Positions 1-5,577 are shown, counted from the stretch's first letter. The stretch is 6,723 bases of DNA from Thermohalobaculum sp039178805 (GCA_039178805.1 JBCDFC010000256.1:1-6723); one strand, 5' to 3'. Translations and numbers: made by a program. The notes: generated from the letters alone by a model not told the origin.

Positions 1-655
1 CTGAGGTCGCCGAGAAGTAAGCGCGCCCATAGCCGCCGGTGGCCAGCACCACCATCTTGGCGGCAAAGCGGTGGACCGTCCCGTCCTCCAGCTTCCAGGC
101 GATGACGCCGACGCATTCCCCGTCATCGTTCATCACGAGATCGGTCGCGAAATACTCGATGAAGAACTCCGCATCGTTCTTCAGCGACTGGCCGTAAAGC
201 GTGTGGAGGATCGCATGCCCCGTCCGGTCCGCCGCGGCACAGGTCCGCTGCACCGGCGGGCCCTCGCCAAACTCGGTCGTATGGCCGCCGAAGGGGCGCT
301 GATAGATCGTGCCCTGCTCGGTCCGGCTGAACGGCACGCCGTAATGCTCAAGCTCGTAGACGGCCTTCGGTGCTTCGCGGGCGAGGTATTCCATCGCGTC
401 CGAGTCACCCAGCCAGTCCGACCCCTTCACGGTGTCGTACATGTGCCATTGCCAGTTGTCGGGCCCCATATTGCCCAGGGACGCCGCGATCCCGCCCTGC
501 GCTGCCACGGTGTGCGAGCGCGTCGGGAAGACCTTGGTGATGCAGGCGGTTTTCAGCCCCTGCTCCGCCATGCCCAGCGTCGCGCGCAGGCCCGATCCGC
601 CCGCGCCCACGACCACAACATCGTATTTGTGGTCGATATAGGTGTATGCCGACAT
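1..655 (-). CDS. sdhA: Succinate dehydrogenase flavoprotein subunit, 5' part only (runs off left edge)
   Basis: SdhA is the catalytic FAD subunit of complex II (TCA cycle and respiratory chain), which oxidises succinate to fumarate on the cytoplasmic face of the inner membrane. Reading from the ATG at 655, 218 codons are visible with no stop before the window edge. They begin MSAYTYIDHKYDVVVVGAGG. The Rossmann FAD motif GAGGSGLRA is at residues 17-25. The covalent-FAD motif RSHTVAAQGG is at 46-55, with His48 the expected attachment site. The conserved blocks RPFGG, AADRTGHAILHTLY and VLATGGYGRAYFSAT follow in the order seen in E. coli SdhA (family length about 590-600 aa), so roughly a third is present. 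GGAG lies 6 nt before the ATG. It starts 22 nt after sdhD ends, as expected for sdhCDAB; sdhB is presumably beyond the window. The missing part is due only to the window edge. Confidence 0.97.
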   Translation of the reverse strand, partial: MSAYTYIDHKYDVVVVGAGGSGLRATLGMAEQGLKTACITKVFPTRSHTVAAQGGIAASLGNMGPDNWQWHMYDTVKGSDWLGDSDAMEYLAREAPKAVYELEHYGVPFSRTEQGTIYQRPFGGHTTEFGEGPPVQRTCAAADRTGHAILHTLYGQSLKNDAEFFIEYFATDLVMNDDGECVGVIAWKLEDGTVHRFAAKMVVLATGGYGRAYFSATS

Positions 656-677
656 GACGTGCTCCGTCTTTGCTCGC

Positions 678-1058
678 TCAGCCGGTGAACGCGATCTTGA
701 GGATGGCGAAGACCCCGGCGAAACCGCCCAGCCCGCAGATCCCCATGGCCGCGACATGCCCGGCCATCAGCTGGCCTTTGTCATGGATATAATCTTGCAT
801 AACCACCTGCAGTCCAAGGAAGAGGTGGTAGAATGTCACGGTGATCATCAGCACCGCGACGATCGCATGGAAGGGCTGACTGTAGAGCGCGATCAGCGCC
901 TCCCGCCCCTCGCCCAGCACGCCCGCAAAGGGAATGACGAAAAGGATCGTCAACGGCACGAGTGCGAACGAGGTGAGCTTGATCGTCCACCAGTGATGCA
1001 CGCCGTCATGGGCGGAGCCTAGGAAAGCGGCGCGGGCGCGAGGGGTGCGATACGACAT
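678..1058 (-). CDS. sdhD: Succinate dehydrogenase membrane anchor subunit
   Basis: This 126-residue protein is the smaller haem b/quinone-site anchor of complex II. Three membrane segments are visible, at about residues 28-47, 63-87 and 98-122. The second carries the signature HLFLGLQVVMQDY. His78 is spaced from Asp89-Tyr90 exactly as E. coli SdhD His71 is from Asp82-Tyr83, so His78 is the predicted axial haem ligand and Tyr90 the quinone-site tyrosine. The N-terminus has an HDGVHHWW segment before the first helix, as in alphaproteobacterial homologues. The ATG at 1058 is preceded by a G-rich stretch containing GAGG. The gene starts 10 nt after sdhC ends and lies 22 nt before sdhA, so the three genes form one transcript. 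The family is assigned by motif spacing and gene order; overall identity in this family is normally low. Confidence 0.93.
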   Translation of the reverse strand: MSYRTPRARAAFLGSAHDGVHHWWTIKLTSFALVPLTILFVIPFAGVLGEGREALIALYSQPFHAIVAVLMITVTFYHLFLGLQVVMQDYIHDKGQLMAGHVAAMGICGLGGFAGVFAILKIAFTG

Positions 1059-1068
1059 CTCCGCCCCC

Positions 1069-1452
1069 TCAGCTAATCAGCACGACAAGAAGCGTCACGA
1101 CGGCTGTCCCCGCCAGCAGGATATGGCCCGAGCGGTGCACGAGCGGCATGTTGAAACCGCGCCCTGTGTCCCACCACAGATGCCGGATCCCGCCCAAGAG
1201 CTGATAGACGACGCCCGCGAGCGCTCCCAGCATGATGAGGTCGCCAAGATAACTCGTCAGCCACCACTCCGCCGTGGCGAAGGCCTCCTCCGAGGTCGCC
1301 GCCGCCAGGAAGAGCCACACGATCAACAGCGCCGGCAGCGTCAGCCCCACGCCCGCGATCCTGAACAAGATCGACAAGGCCGAGTGTAGCTGCGGCTTGT
1401 AGATCGTCAGATGCGGCGAGAGCGGGCGGTTGCCCCGGTTAACATCGGCCAT
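1069..1452 (-). CDS. sdhC: Succinate dehydrogenase cytochrome b556 subunit; usual haem-ligand His is Gln
   Basis: SdhC is the larger membrane anchor of complex II (127 aa) and the first gene of the operon. The N-terminus MADVNRGNRPLSPHL is typical of Rhodobacterales. Three membrane helices are visible at about 29-51, 68-87 and 108-126. Ser27 and Arg31 (SILFR) match the ubiquinone-site Ser27 and Arg31 of E. coli SdhC. The second-helix signature reads YQLLGGIRHLWWD. E. coli has YHVVVGIRHMMMD, where His84 is the axial haem b ligand. Here residue 84 is Gln (codon CAG), while His91 and Asp95 are kept. The only ATG in frame is at 1452, with a weak GGGA about 8 nt upstream. The sdhD partner keeps its own haem ligand, so haem may be bound differently or be absent; that part is inference. 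Confidence 0.94.
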   Translation of the reverse strand: MADVNRGNRPLSPHLTIYKPQLHSALSILFRIAGVGLTLPALLIVWLFLAAATSEEAFATAEWWLTSYLGDLIMLGALAGVVYQLLGGIRHLWWDTGRGFNMPLVHRSGHILLAGTAVVTLLVVLIS

Positions 1453-1581
1453 CGGTCATCCCGTTGCGGAAACCACTTCCATTCTTCACCCACGGATAAA
1501 CCCCGCCGCCCCCCCATGCCAGCCCCCAAATGCCGCACTGCCTAAAGCTTGATGCGATCGCACGATCCCGGCAGCGGTTTT
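1453..1581 (-). promoter_or_regulatory. Gap between the TetR gene and sdhC; expected site of the sdh promoter
   Basis: These 129 bp must hold either the promoter of sdhCDA or read-through from the regulator gene. No convincing -35/-10 pair is visible. The best AT-rich candidate is TTTATCC on the minus strand at about 1494-1500, with no good -35. Two oddities are a run of seven C at 1509-1515 (plus strand), followed by more C runs, and a perfect 10-bp palindrome TGCGATCGCA at 1553-1562, which could be an operator. The TetR stop is followed by a short A run and no strong terminator hairpin. Confidence 0.4.
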
Positions 1582-2166
1582 TCAGGCCAATTCCGAGCGC
1601 AAGCGCTCAGCCGCCATCGCCGCCACATCCTCTGCGGCATGCTTCGCGCCGGCCCCTGAAAGAAGCGTTACGGCCCGCATACTGCCGACCAGCATGCGTG
1701 CAAGCACCGCGACATCCGCGCCCTGCCGAAGCGTTCCGTCCGCTACGGCCGCCGAAAGACGCTGCTCCACATGCGCCATGGACTGCTCGAGACGCGCGCG
1801 CACGCTGTCACCCGCGGGCCCTGCCATGCCGCCGAGCTCGCCCGCCATCCGTGAGATCAGGCAACCGGGCGGGCCATCCGGTCCCCCACCGGCGACCAGC
1901 GCGGCCAGCATCGCCTCTGCCCCGGCAACCAAGTCATCGCGGTCCAGCAGGGCGAGCATCGCCTCTTCCACCTCGGTGCCATAGCGGGCGAAGGCCACCC
2001 GGAACATCGCTGCCTTGTCGCCGAAGGCATTGTAGAGGCTGCCACGCTTCAAGCCCGTCGAGGCTTCCAATTCGCCGATCCCAGTCCCGGCATAGCCACC
2101 CTGCCAGAAAGCCCGCATCAGCGCGCGTTCGGCCTCGGCCACATCGAATGCCTTCGTCCCCGCCAA
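1582..2166 (-). CDS. TetR/AcrR-family transcriptional regulator (TTG start preferred; ATG at 2217 possible)
   Basis: A TetR-type repressor with an N-terminal helix-turn-helix and a C-terminal ligand-binding domain. The family block runs AGTKAFDVAEAERALMRAFW, then the helix-turn-helix TGIGELEASTGLKRGSLYNA, then FGDKAAMF. I prefer the TTG at 2166 (194 aa). Family members normally begin immediately before the AGxKAFD block, and GGAG sits 6 nt upstream of the TTG. The in-frame ATG at 2217 would add 17 residues, lacks a Shine-Dalgarno sequence, and lies beside the operator-like dyads. The ligand domain has a single cysteine in PPGCLISR. A GCL motif recurs in a TetR subgroup linked to oxidoreductase genes, and redox-sensing cysteines are known in NemR, so electrophile sensing is possible but inferred. 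The gene diverges from the SDR gene and likely represses both. The ligand is unknown. Confidence 0.9.
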   Translation of the reverse strand: MAGTKAFDVAEAERALMRAFWQGGYAGTGIGELEASTGLKRGSLYNAFGDKAAMFRVAFARYGTEVEEAMLALLDRDDLVAGAEAMLAALVAGGGPDGPPGCLISRMAGELGGMAGPAGDSVRARLEQSMAHVEQRLSAAVADGTLRQGADVAVLARMLVGSMRAVTLLSGAGAKHAAEDVAAMAAERLRSELA

Positions 2167-2196
2167 GATCCTCTCCACCTCGCGATCCTTGCGCGT

Positions 2197-2225
2197 CAGA
2201 TAAAGATCTTTTGACATTCGTTCAA
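2197..2225 (-). promoter_or_regulatory. Candidate promoter of the TetR gene
   Basis: On the minus strand TTGAAC (2225-2220) is followed by a 17-nt spacer and TATCTG (2202-2197). Transcription would start near 2190, giving a leader of about 25 nt to the TTG at 2166. The -35 lies inside the inverted repeats, which fits autorepression. The -10 matches only three of six consensus positions. Confidence 0.4.
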
Positions 2226-2243
2226 ACTTGAACGATCAGTCAA
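2211..2243. promoter_or_regulatory. Probable TetR operator: overlapping TTGA/TCAA dyads between divergent genes
   Basis: Three overlapping dyads lie between the divergent genes. 2228-2243 reads TTGAACGATCAGTCAA, with TTGA/TCAA ends and a GATC centre. 2218-2225 (TCGTTCAA) and 2228-2235 (TTGAACGA) form perfect 8-bp arms around AC. 2211-2225 is another TTGA...TCAA pair. The two TTGA...TCAA boxes start 17 bp apart. TTGA-N8-TCAA palindromes of this kind are common TetR-family operators. The site covers the predicted -35 of the regulator and lies 70-100 bp upstream of the SDR start. Confidence 0.7.
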
Positions 2244-2310
2244 AAATGCCATCTCCCCGAGCAAGAGGCGCTGCACCCCGCCGCGTCGGAAGCTCGCAAG
2301 GAGAACACCC

Positions 2311-3075
2311 ATGTCCAGCCCCATCCCCAGCCGGCTCACTGGAAAACGCGCCGTCATCACCGGCGCGAGCAGCGGCCTCGGCCTCGAGATGGCGCGCCGT
2401 TTCATCGCCGAGGGCGCCGAAGTGCTGATCACGGGCACCAGCCAGGAGAAGGTCGACCGCGCGGTCGCCGATCTCGGCCCCGCTGCGACCGGTCAGGTCA
2501 CCGAGGTCCGCAACCTCGCCGATCTCGATGCCCTAGCCGACGCCGCCAAGGCACGCTGGGGCGCCATCGACATCCTCGTTGCCAATGCCGGCGTCGGCAC
2601 TTTCGGCCCCTTCGACCAGATCGCCGAGGAGGCGTTCGACTGGCAGTTCGACATCAACGTCAAAGGCGCGCTCTTCACCGTGCAGAAGCTCGCGGCGCTC
2701 CTGGGCGAAGGCGGCTCGGTGATCCTCACCGGCTCGGCGGTCAACGCCAAGGGCCTCGGCGATGGCGTCGTGTACTTCGCCACCAAGGCCGCCATCCGCA
2801 GCCTTGCCCGTTCCCTCAGCCATGCGCTCGCGCCCCGCGGCATCCGCGTCAACGCCCTGTCCCCGGGACTGGTGATGACCGGCTTCCAGGAGCGCTCGGG
2901 CAATGCCGCCGAAGACCTCGACGCTTTCGGCCAATTGGTCGTCGGCATGGCCCCCATGGCCCGCCTCGGAGAGCAGGGGGAGATCGCCTCCGCTGCCGCC
3001 TTCCTGGCATCGTCCGACGCCAGCTACATGACCGGCGCGGATCTCGTCGTCGATGGCGGTTTCATGGCCGTCTGA
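2311..3075 (+). CDS. Short-chain dehydrogenase/reductase (SDR) family oxidoreductase
   Basis: A 254-residue classical SDR, a cytosolic NAD(P)-dependent alcohol/carbonyl oxidoreductase of typical length. The cofactor motif TGASSGLG is at 17-24, and ANAG is at 91-94. The catalytic set is Asn116 (DINVKG), Ser142 (TGSAV), Tyr155 and Lys159 (YFATK). SPGLVMT at 184-190 follows the active site and the protein ends GADLVVDGGFMAV, normal for the family. The residue usually acidic in NAD-dependent members, after the second strand (VLITGTSQEK), is not Asp, so NADP(H) is more likely; that is inference. AAGGAG at 2298-2303 sits 7 nt before the ATG, a strong ribosome site that fixes the start. The divergent TetR gene and its dyads indicate inducible expression, perhaps by the enzyme's substrate. 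The substrate cannot be told from sequence. Confidence 0.92.
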   Translation: MSSPIPSRLTGKRAVITGASSGLGLEMARRFIAEGAEVLITGTSQEKVDRAVADLGPAATGQVTEVRNLADLDALADAAKARWGAIDILVANAGVGTFGPFDQIAEEAFDWQFDINVKGALFTVQKLAALLGEGGSVILTGSAVNAKGLGDGVVYFATKAAIRSLARSLSHALAPRGIRVNALSPGLVMTGFQERSGNAAEDLDAFGQLVVGMAPMARLGEQGEIASAAAFLASSDASYMTGADLVVDGGFMAV

Positions 3076-3089
3076 GCGCTCTAGGCGCT

Positions 3090-3161
3090 GGGTCAACTGC
3101 CTCCTGCCATTGACCTGCGCGCTAAACCCGCCCTCAATGTGAGGCAAAGATCCGGGTCAAC
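3090..3161 (+). promoter_or_regulatory. Upstream region of the ABC operon with three GGTCAA half-sites and a weak promoter
   Basis: GGTCAA occurs at 3091-3096 and 3155-3160, and its complement TTGACC at 3110-3115. The first and third of these positions form a 25-bp dyad (GGTCAA-N13-TTGACC), and GGGTCAAC repeats exactly at 3090-3097 and 3154-3161. TTGACC (3110-3115) also resembles a -35, with CTCAAT at 3133-3138 after 17 nt as a poor -10. A small dyad CCTCA-ATG-TGAGG lies at 3132-3144. The region likely controls the binding-protein gene, but no regulator can be named. Confidence 0.35.
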
Positions 3162-3177
3162 AGGGAGACCGCCACTC

Positions 3178-3948
3178 ATGAAACGCACTATCGCTGCAGC
3201 CATTTGTTTGTTGGCGACGCCGGCTCTTGCCGCCGATGTCGATATCTGTGTCGAAGGCGCCTATCCGCCGTTCTCCGAGACGACCGCATCCGGCGATGTC
3301 GTGGGCTTCGATATCGATATCGCCAATGCGCTCTGTGATGTGATGGGCAAGTCCTGCGAGATGGTGCCGACGGAGTGGGACGGGATCATCCCAGCCCTCC
3401 TCGAAGGCAAATGCGATGCGATCATCGCCTCGATGTCGATCACCGAGGAGCGCAAGCAGATCATCGACTTCTCCGAGAAGTATTACAACACGCCGGCCAA
3501 GTTCGCGGCCTCCGAGAAGGCGATCGCCGGCGGGCTCGCCGATACCAAGGAGGCTATGGCCGGCAGGGCGGTGGGCGTCCAACGCGGCACCATCCACCAG
3601 GACTTCATGGAGGGTGAGTTCCCGGATGTGGAGCTGAAGCTTTATGGCACGCAGGACGAGGCCTATCTCGATCTCGCCGCGGGGCGCGTCGATGCCATTA
3701 TCGCCGACTCGATCGCGATCTCCGACGGGTTCCTCAAGACGGATGCGGGTGCTGGCTTCGCCTTCTTCGGCCAGGACTACTCGATCCCGGAGTACCATGG
3801 CGACGGTGCCGGCATCGGGGTGCGTCAGGGTGAGGAGGCGCTGCGCGACGCGTTCTCGGACGCCATCCGCACGATCCGCGAGAACGGCACCTATCAGAAG
3901 ATCCAGGCCAAGTATTTCGAGTTCGACATCTACGGGGCAGGGGTCTGA
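3178..3948 (+). CDS. Amino acid ABC transporter substrate-binding protein (HisJ/LAO type)
   Basis: The periplasmic binding protein (256 aa) captures an amino acid and delivers it to the permeases encoded next. The signal peptide MKRTIAAAICLLATPALA is cut after Ala18. The mature protein follows the family-3 binding-protein pattern: YPPFS at 29-33, VGFDIDIANALC at 42-53, MSITEERK at 86-93, VGVQRGT at 132-138, GRVDAIIADS near 169-178 and the C-terminal KYFEFDIYG. Cys53 and Cys60 match the disulfide pair of HisJ. The strongest resemblance is to the lysine/arginine/ornithine, histidine and opine group, so a basic amino acid is the likely ligand; this is inferred from overall pattern. I chose the ATG at 3178 because it gives a proper signal peptide and has GGGAG 10 nt upstream; GTG at 3139 in the same frame would add 13 residues before it. 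Two further cysteines (24, 79) are not in HisJ. Confidence 0.93.
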   Translation: MKRTIAAAICLLATPALAADVDICVEGAYPPFSETTASGDVVGFDIDIANALCDVMGKSCEMVPTEWDGIIPALLEGKCDAIIASMSITEERKQIIDFSEKYYNTPAKFAASEKAIAGGLADTKEAMAGRAVGVQRGTIHQDFMEGEFPDVELKLYGTQDEAYLDLAAGRVDAIIADSIAISDGFLKTDAGAGFAFFGQDYSIPEYHGDGAGIGVRQGEEALRDAFSDAIRTIRENGTYQKIQAKYFEFDIYGAGV

Positions 3949-3961
3949 GCGCGCCTCGACC

Positions 3962-3986
3962 CGGGTGGGCGTTCCGCGCCCATCCG
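3962..3986 (+). repeat. Strong hairpin after the binding-protein gene
   Basis: The arms CGGGTGGGCG (3962-3971) and CGCCCATCCG (3977-3986) pair over 10 bp, including one G-U, around the 5-nt loop TTCCG. No T run follows, so it is not a standard terminator. In this position it most likely protects the 3' end of the binding-protein mRNA, as hairpins do between binding-protein and permease genes in other ABC operons. Confidence 0.6.
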
Positions 3987-3993
3987 ACATTCG

Positions 3994-4018
3994 GCCCGGG
4001 TGATCGTGCCCGGGCTTT
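3994..4018 (+). terminator. Candidate partial terminator between binding-protein and permease genes
   Basis: GCCCGGG (3994-4000) pairs with CCCGGGC (4009-4015) as an all-GC 7-bp stem with an 8-nt loop, followed directly by TTT then CGG. The short T tract suggests incomplete termination, which would give more binding protein than permease. It lies 46 nt after the binding-protein stop and about 110 nt before the permease start. Confidence 0.5.
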
Positions 4019-4019
4019 C

Positions 4020-4107
4020 GGTCGCCCGGTCGCGCTTGGGGGTCGCTCGGTCGTCCTTCGAGAGCGGTCGCAAGTCGCCTCCGGTCGCCTCCTGGGCGGA
4101 CGACCGA
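4020..4107 (+). repeat. GGTCGC hexamer cluster and 10-bp inverted repeat in the permease leader
   Basis: GGTCGC occurs at 4020, 4028, 4041, 4066 and 4083, with GGTCGT at 4049: six near-identical hexamers in about 70 bp, at start spacings 8, 13, 8, 17 and 17. In addition TCGGTCGTCC (4047-4056) is perfectly complementary to GGACGACCGA (4098-4107), 41 nt apart. The second arm ends 22 nt before the permease GTG start. Function unknown; it could be mRNA structure limiting permease translation or a protein-binding array. Confidence 0.45.
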
Positions 4108-4129
4108 TGCCATTCGAGCCCTCGCGCCG

Positions 4130-4825
4130 GTGAGCGATCTCGTCGAATACGCGCCGCTTTTGGCGCAGGGGACGGGGGTCACCATCGCGCTCGCGGTCCT
4201 GTCGCTCGTCCTCGCCACAGCCCTCGGCGCGCTCGGTGCGGCGGCCAAGCTTTCGGGCAAGCGGCGCTTCGACTGGCCCGCGCGCACCTATACGACGCTC
4301 GTGCGCGGCGTCCCGGATCTCGTGCTGATCCTCTTGATCTATTTCGGCGGTCAGCGGCTGGTGAACACGCTCGCGCAAGCGTTGGGGCTCGACTATATCG
4401 AAGTCTCGAAATTCGGTGCCGGGGTCTTCGCCATCGGCTTCATCTACGGCGCCTATCTGACCGAGACGTTCCGCGGTGCCTATCAATCGGTGCCGAAAGG
4501 GCAAGGCGAAGCGGCGCAGGCGCTCGGCGTCCCGCGGCTCACCGCGCTCCGCCTCGTCGTGCTGCCACAGCTCCTCCGCCTCGCCCTCTCCGGCTACTCC
4601 AATGTCTGGATGGTGCTGGTCAAATCGACGGCCGTGGTCAGCGTCATCGGGCTCGCCGATCTGGTGGGCCTGGCGGATAAGGCGGGCAAATCCACGAGGC
4701 AGCAGTTCTGGTTCTATCTTGCTGTTTTGCTTGTGTATTTGGCGATCACCATCGTCTCAGAGCAAATCCTGGGACGCGCTGAGAAGCGCCTCAATCGCGG
4801 GCAGGAAGCGCGGGGGTCGGCATGA
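4130..4825 (+). CDS. Amino acid ABC transporter permease (HisQ/ArtQ type)
   Basis: An inner-membrane subunit (231 aa) that forms half of the transport channel. The N-terminal VEYAPLLAQGTGVTIALAVL and RGVPDLVLILLIYFGGQ at 59-75 are typical of the HisM/HisQ family. The cytoplasmic EAA loop, which docks the ATPase, reads EAAQALGVPRLTALRLVVLP at 127-146 and keeps the family's EAA, G and LP residues. The start is GTG at 4130; upstream in frame no other start exists, and the family normally begins just before this point. There is no good Shine-Dalgarno. The stop of an 8-codon reading frame (ATG at 4107) overlaps the GTG as GTGA, so coupled translation is possible. The gene overlaps the next permease by ATGA. 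It lies 181 nt after the binding-protein gene, with hairpins between them. Confidence 0.93.
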   Translation: MSDLVEYAPLLAQGTGVTIALAVLSLVLATALGALGAAAKLSGKRRFDWPARTYTTLVRGVPDLVLILLIYFGGQRLVNTLAQALGLDYIEVSKFGAGVFAIGFIYGAYLTETFRGAYQSVPKGQGEAAQALGVPRLTALRLVVLPQLLRLALSGYSNVWMVLVKSTAVVSVIGLADLVGLADKAGKSTRQQFWFYLAVLLVYLAITIVSEQILGRAEKRLNRGQEARGSA

Positions 4826-5574
4826 GGTTTGACCTCGTCGCAGCCGATTGGGCGATGTTTGCCGAGGGCGTCTGGATGACGGCCCAGCTCACCGCGCTCG
4901 CGGTCACGGTCGGCTTCTTCATCGCGCTGCCGGCCGCACTCGCCATGCATCGCAAGCGCCGCTCCGCCCCGTTCTGCCGAGGCTTTGTCTACCTCTTCCG
5001 GGGCACGCCGCTCCTCGTACAGACCTATCTCATCTACTATGGGCTCGCGCAGTTCGACTGGGTGCGCGAGGGACCGTGGTGGATCGTCCTGCGCGAGGCT
5101 TGGTGGTGCGCCCTCATCGCCTTCTCGCTGAACTCGGCGGCTTATCAGGCCGAGATCTTGCGCGGCGCCTTCGCGACGGTGCCGCGTGGCGAGATCGAGG
5201 GGGGACGGGCGCTTGGCCTGTCGGAGCGGCTGATAACCTGGCTCGTCCTGCTGCCCTCGGCGTTCCGCAGGGCCCTGCCGCAATACGGCAACGAGATCGT
5301 CTTCATGCTCCATGGCAGCGTGGTGGCATCGGTTATCACGCTGCAGGATATCCTGGGCGCCGGGCGAACCCTGAACGCCCGCTACTACCTTGCTTATGAA
5401 GGGCTTTTGACGGCGGCAATGCTGTATATGGCGCTCACTTTCCTGCTGGTCGGGCTGTTCCGGCAGGTCGAGCGTCGCTACCTGCGCCACCTCAACATTC
5501 GCGTTGAGGACAAGGCGGCGTCGGCGGGGCAGGGCGCGATCGTTCGTAGTCTGGGGACCGTCCCGGCCCGCTAA
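4822..5574 (+). CDS. Amino acid ABC transporter permease (HisM/ArtM type)
   Basis: The second channel subunit (250 aa), pairing with the permease just upstream. The start ATG at 4822 overlaps the previous stop (ATGA), showing translational coupling; a GGGGG run lies about 5 nt upstream. Motifs: FRGTPLLVQTYLIYYGL at 59-75, SLNSAAYQAEILRGA at 102-116, and the EAA loop EIEGGRALGLSERLITWLVL at 124-143, ending LLPSAFRRALP, as in HisM/ArtM. About five membrane segments are visible. The C-terminus has about 25 residues beyond the usual family end (from KAASAGQG), hydrophilic and poorly conserved in character. An ATP-binding subunit gene would be expected next, but the downstream genes are on the other strand, so the ATPase must come from elsewhere. 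Confidence 0.93.
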   Translation: MRFDLVAADWAMFAEGVWMTAQLTALAVTVGFFIALPAALAMHRKRRSAPFCRGFVYLFRGTPLLVQTYLIYYGLAQFDWVREGPWWIVLREAWWCALIAFSLNSAAYQAEILRGAFATVPRGEIEGGRALGLSERLITWLVLLPSAFRRALPQYGNEIVFMLHGSVVASVITLQDILGAGRTLNARYYLAYEGLLTAAMLYMALTFLLVGLFRQVERRYLRHLNIRVEDKAASAGQGAIVRSLGTVPAR

Positions 5575-5577
5575 CGC

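Noticed and set aside
71..688. Plus-strand 205-codon open frame
   Set aside because: It is antisense to sdhA, whose protein motifs (FAD site, RSHTVAAQGG) are unmistakable on the other strand. The frame is open only because of high GC content.
1530..2231. Plus-strand 233-codon open frame rich in Pro, Arg and Ser
   Set aside because: It is antisense to the TetR gene, with low-complexity composition typical of a GC-rich shadow frame and no recognisable domain.
2211..2239. Perfect -35 TTGACA (2211-2216) as the SDR promoter
   Set aside because: The position 17 nt downstream (GATCAG at 2234-2239) does not resemble a -10, so no plus-strand promoter is called; the hexamer is better explained as part of the TTGA/TCAA dyads.
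3157..4287. Minus-strand 376-codon open frame
   Set aside because: It lies opposite the binding-protein gene and part of the permease, is Arg/Gly/Asp-rich, and has no domain; the plus-strand proteins are clear.
4000..4680. Plus-strand 226-codon frame beginning in the binding-protein/permease gap
   Set aside because: It overlaps the permease in another frame and reads as Arg/Ala-rich low-complexity sequence; the permease frame has the membrane helices and EAA loop.
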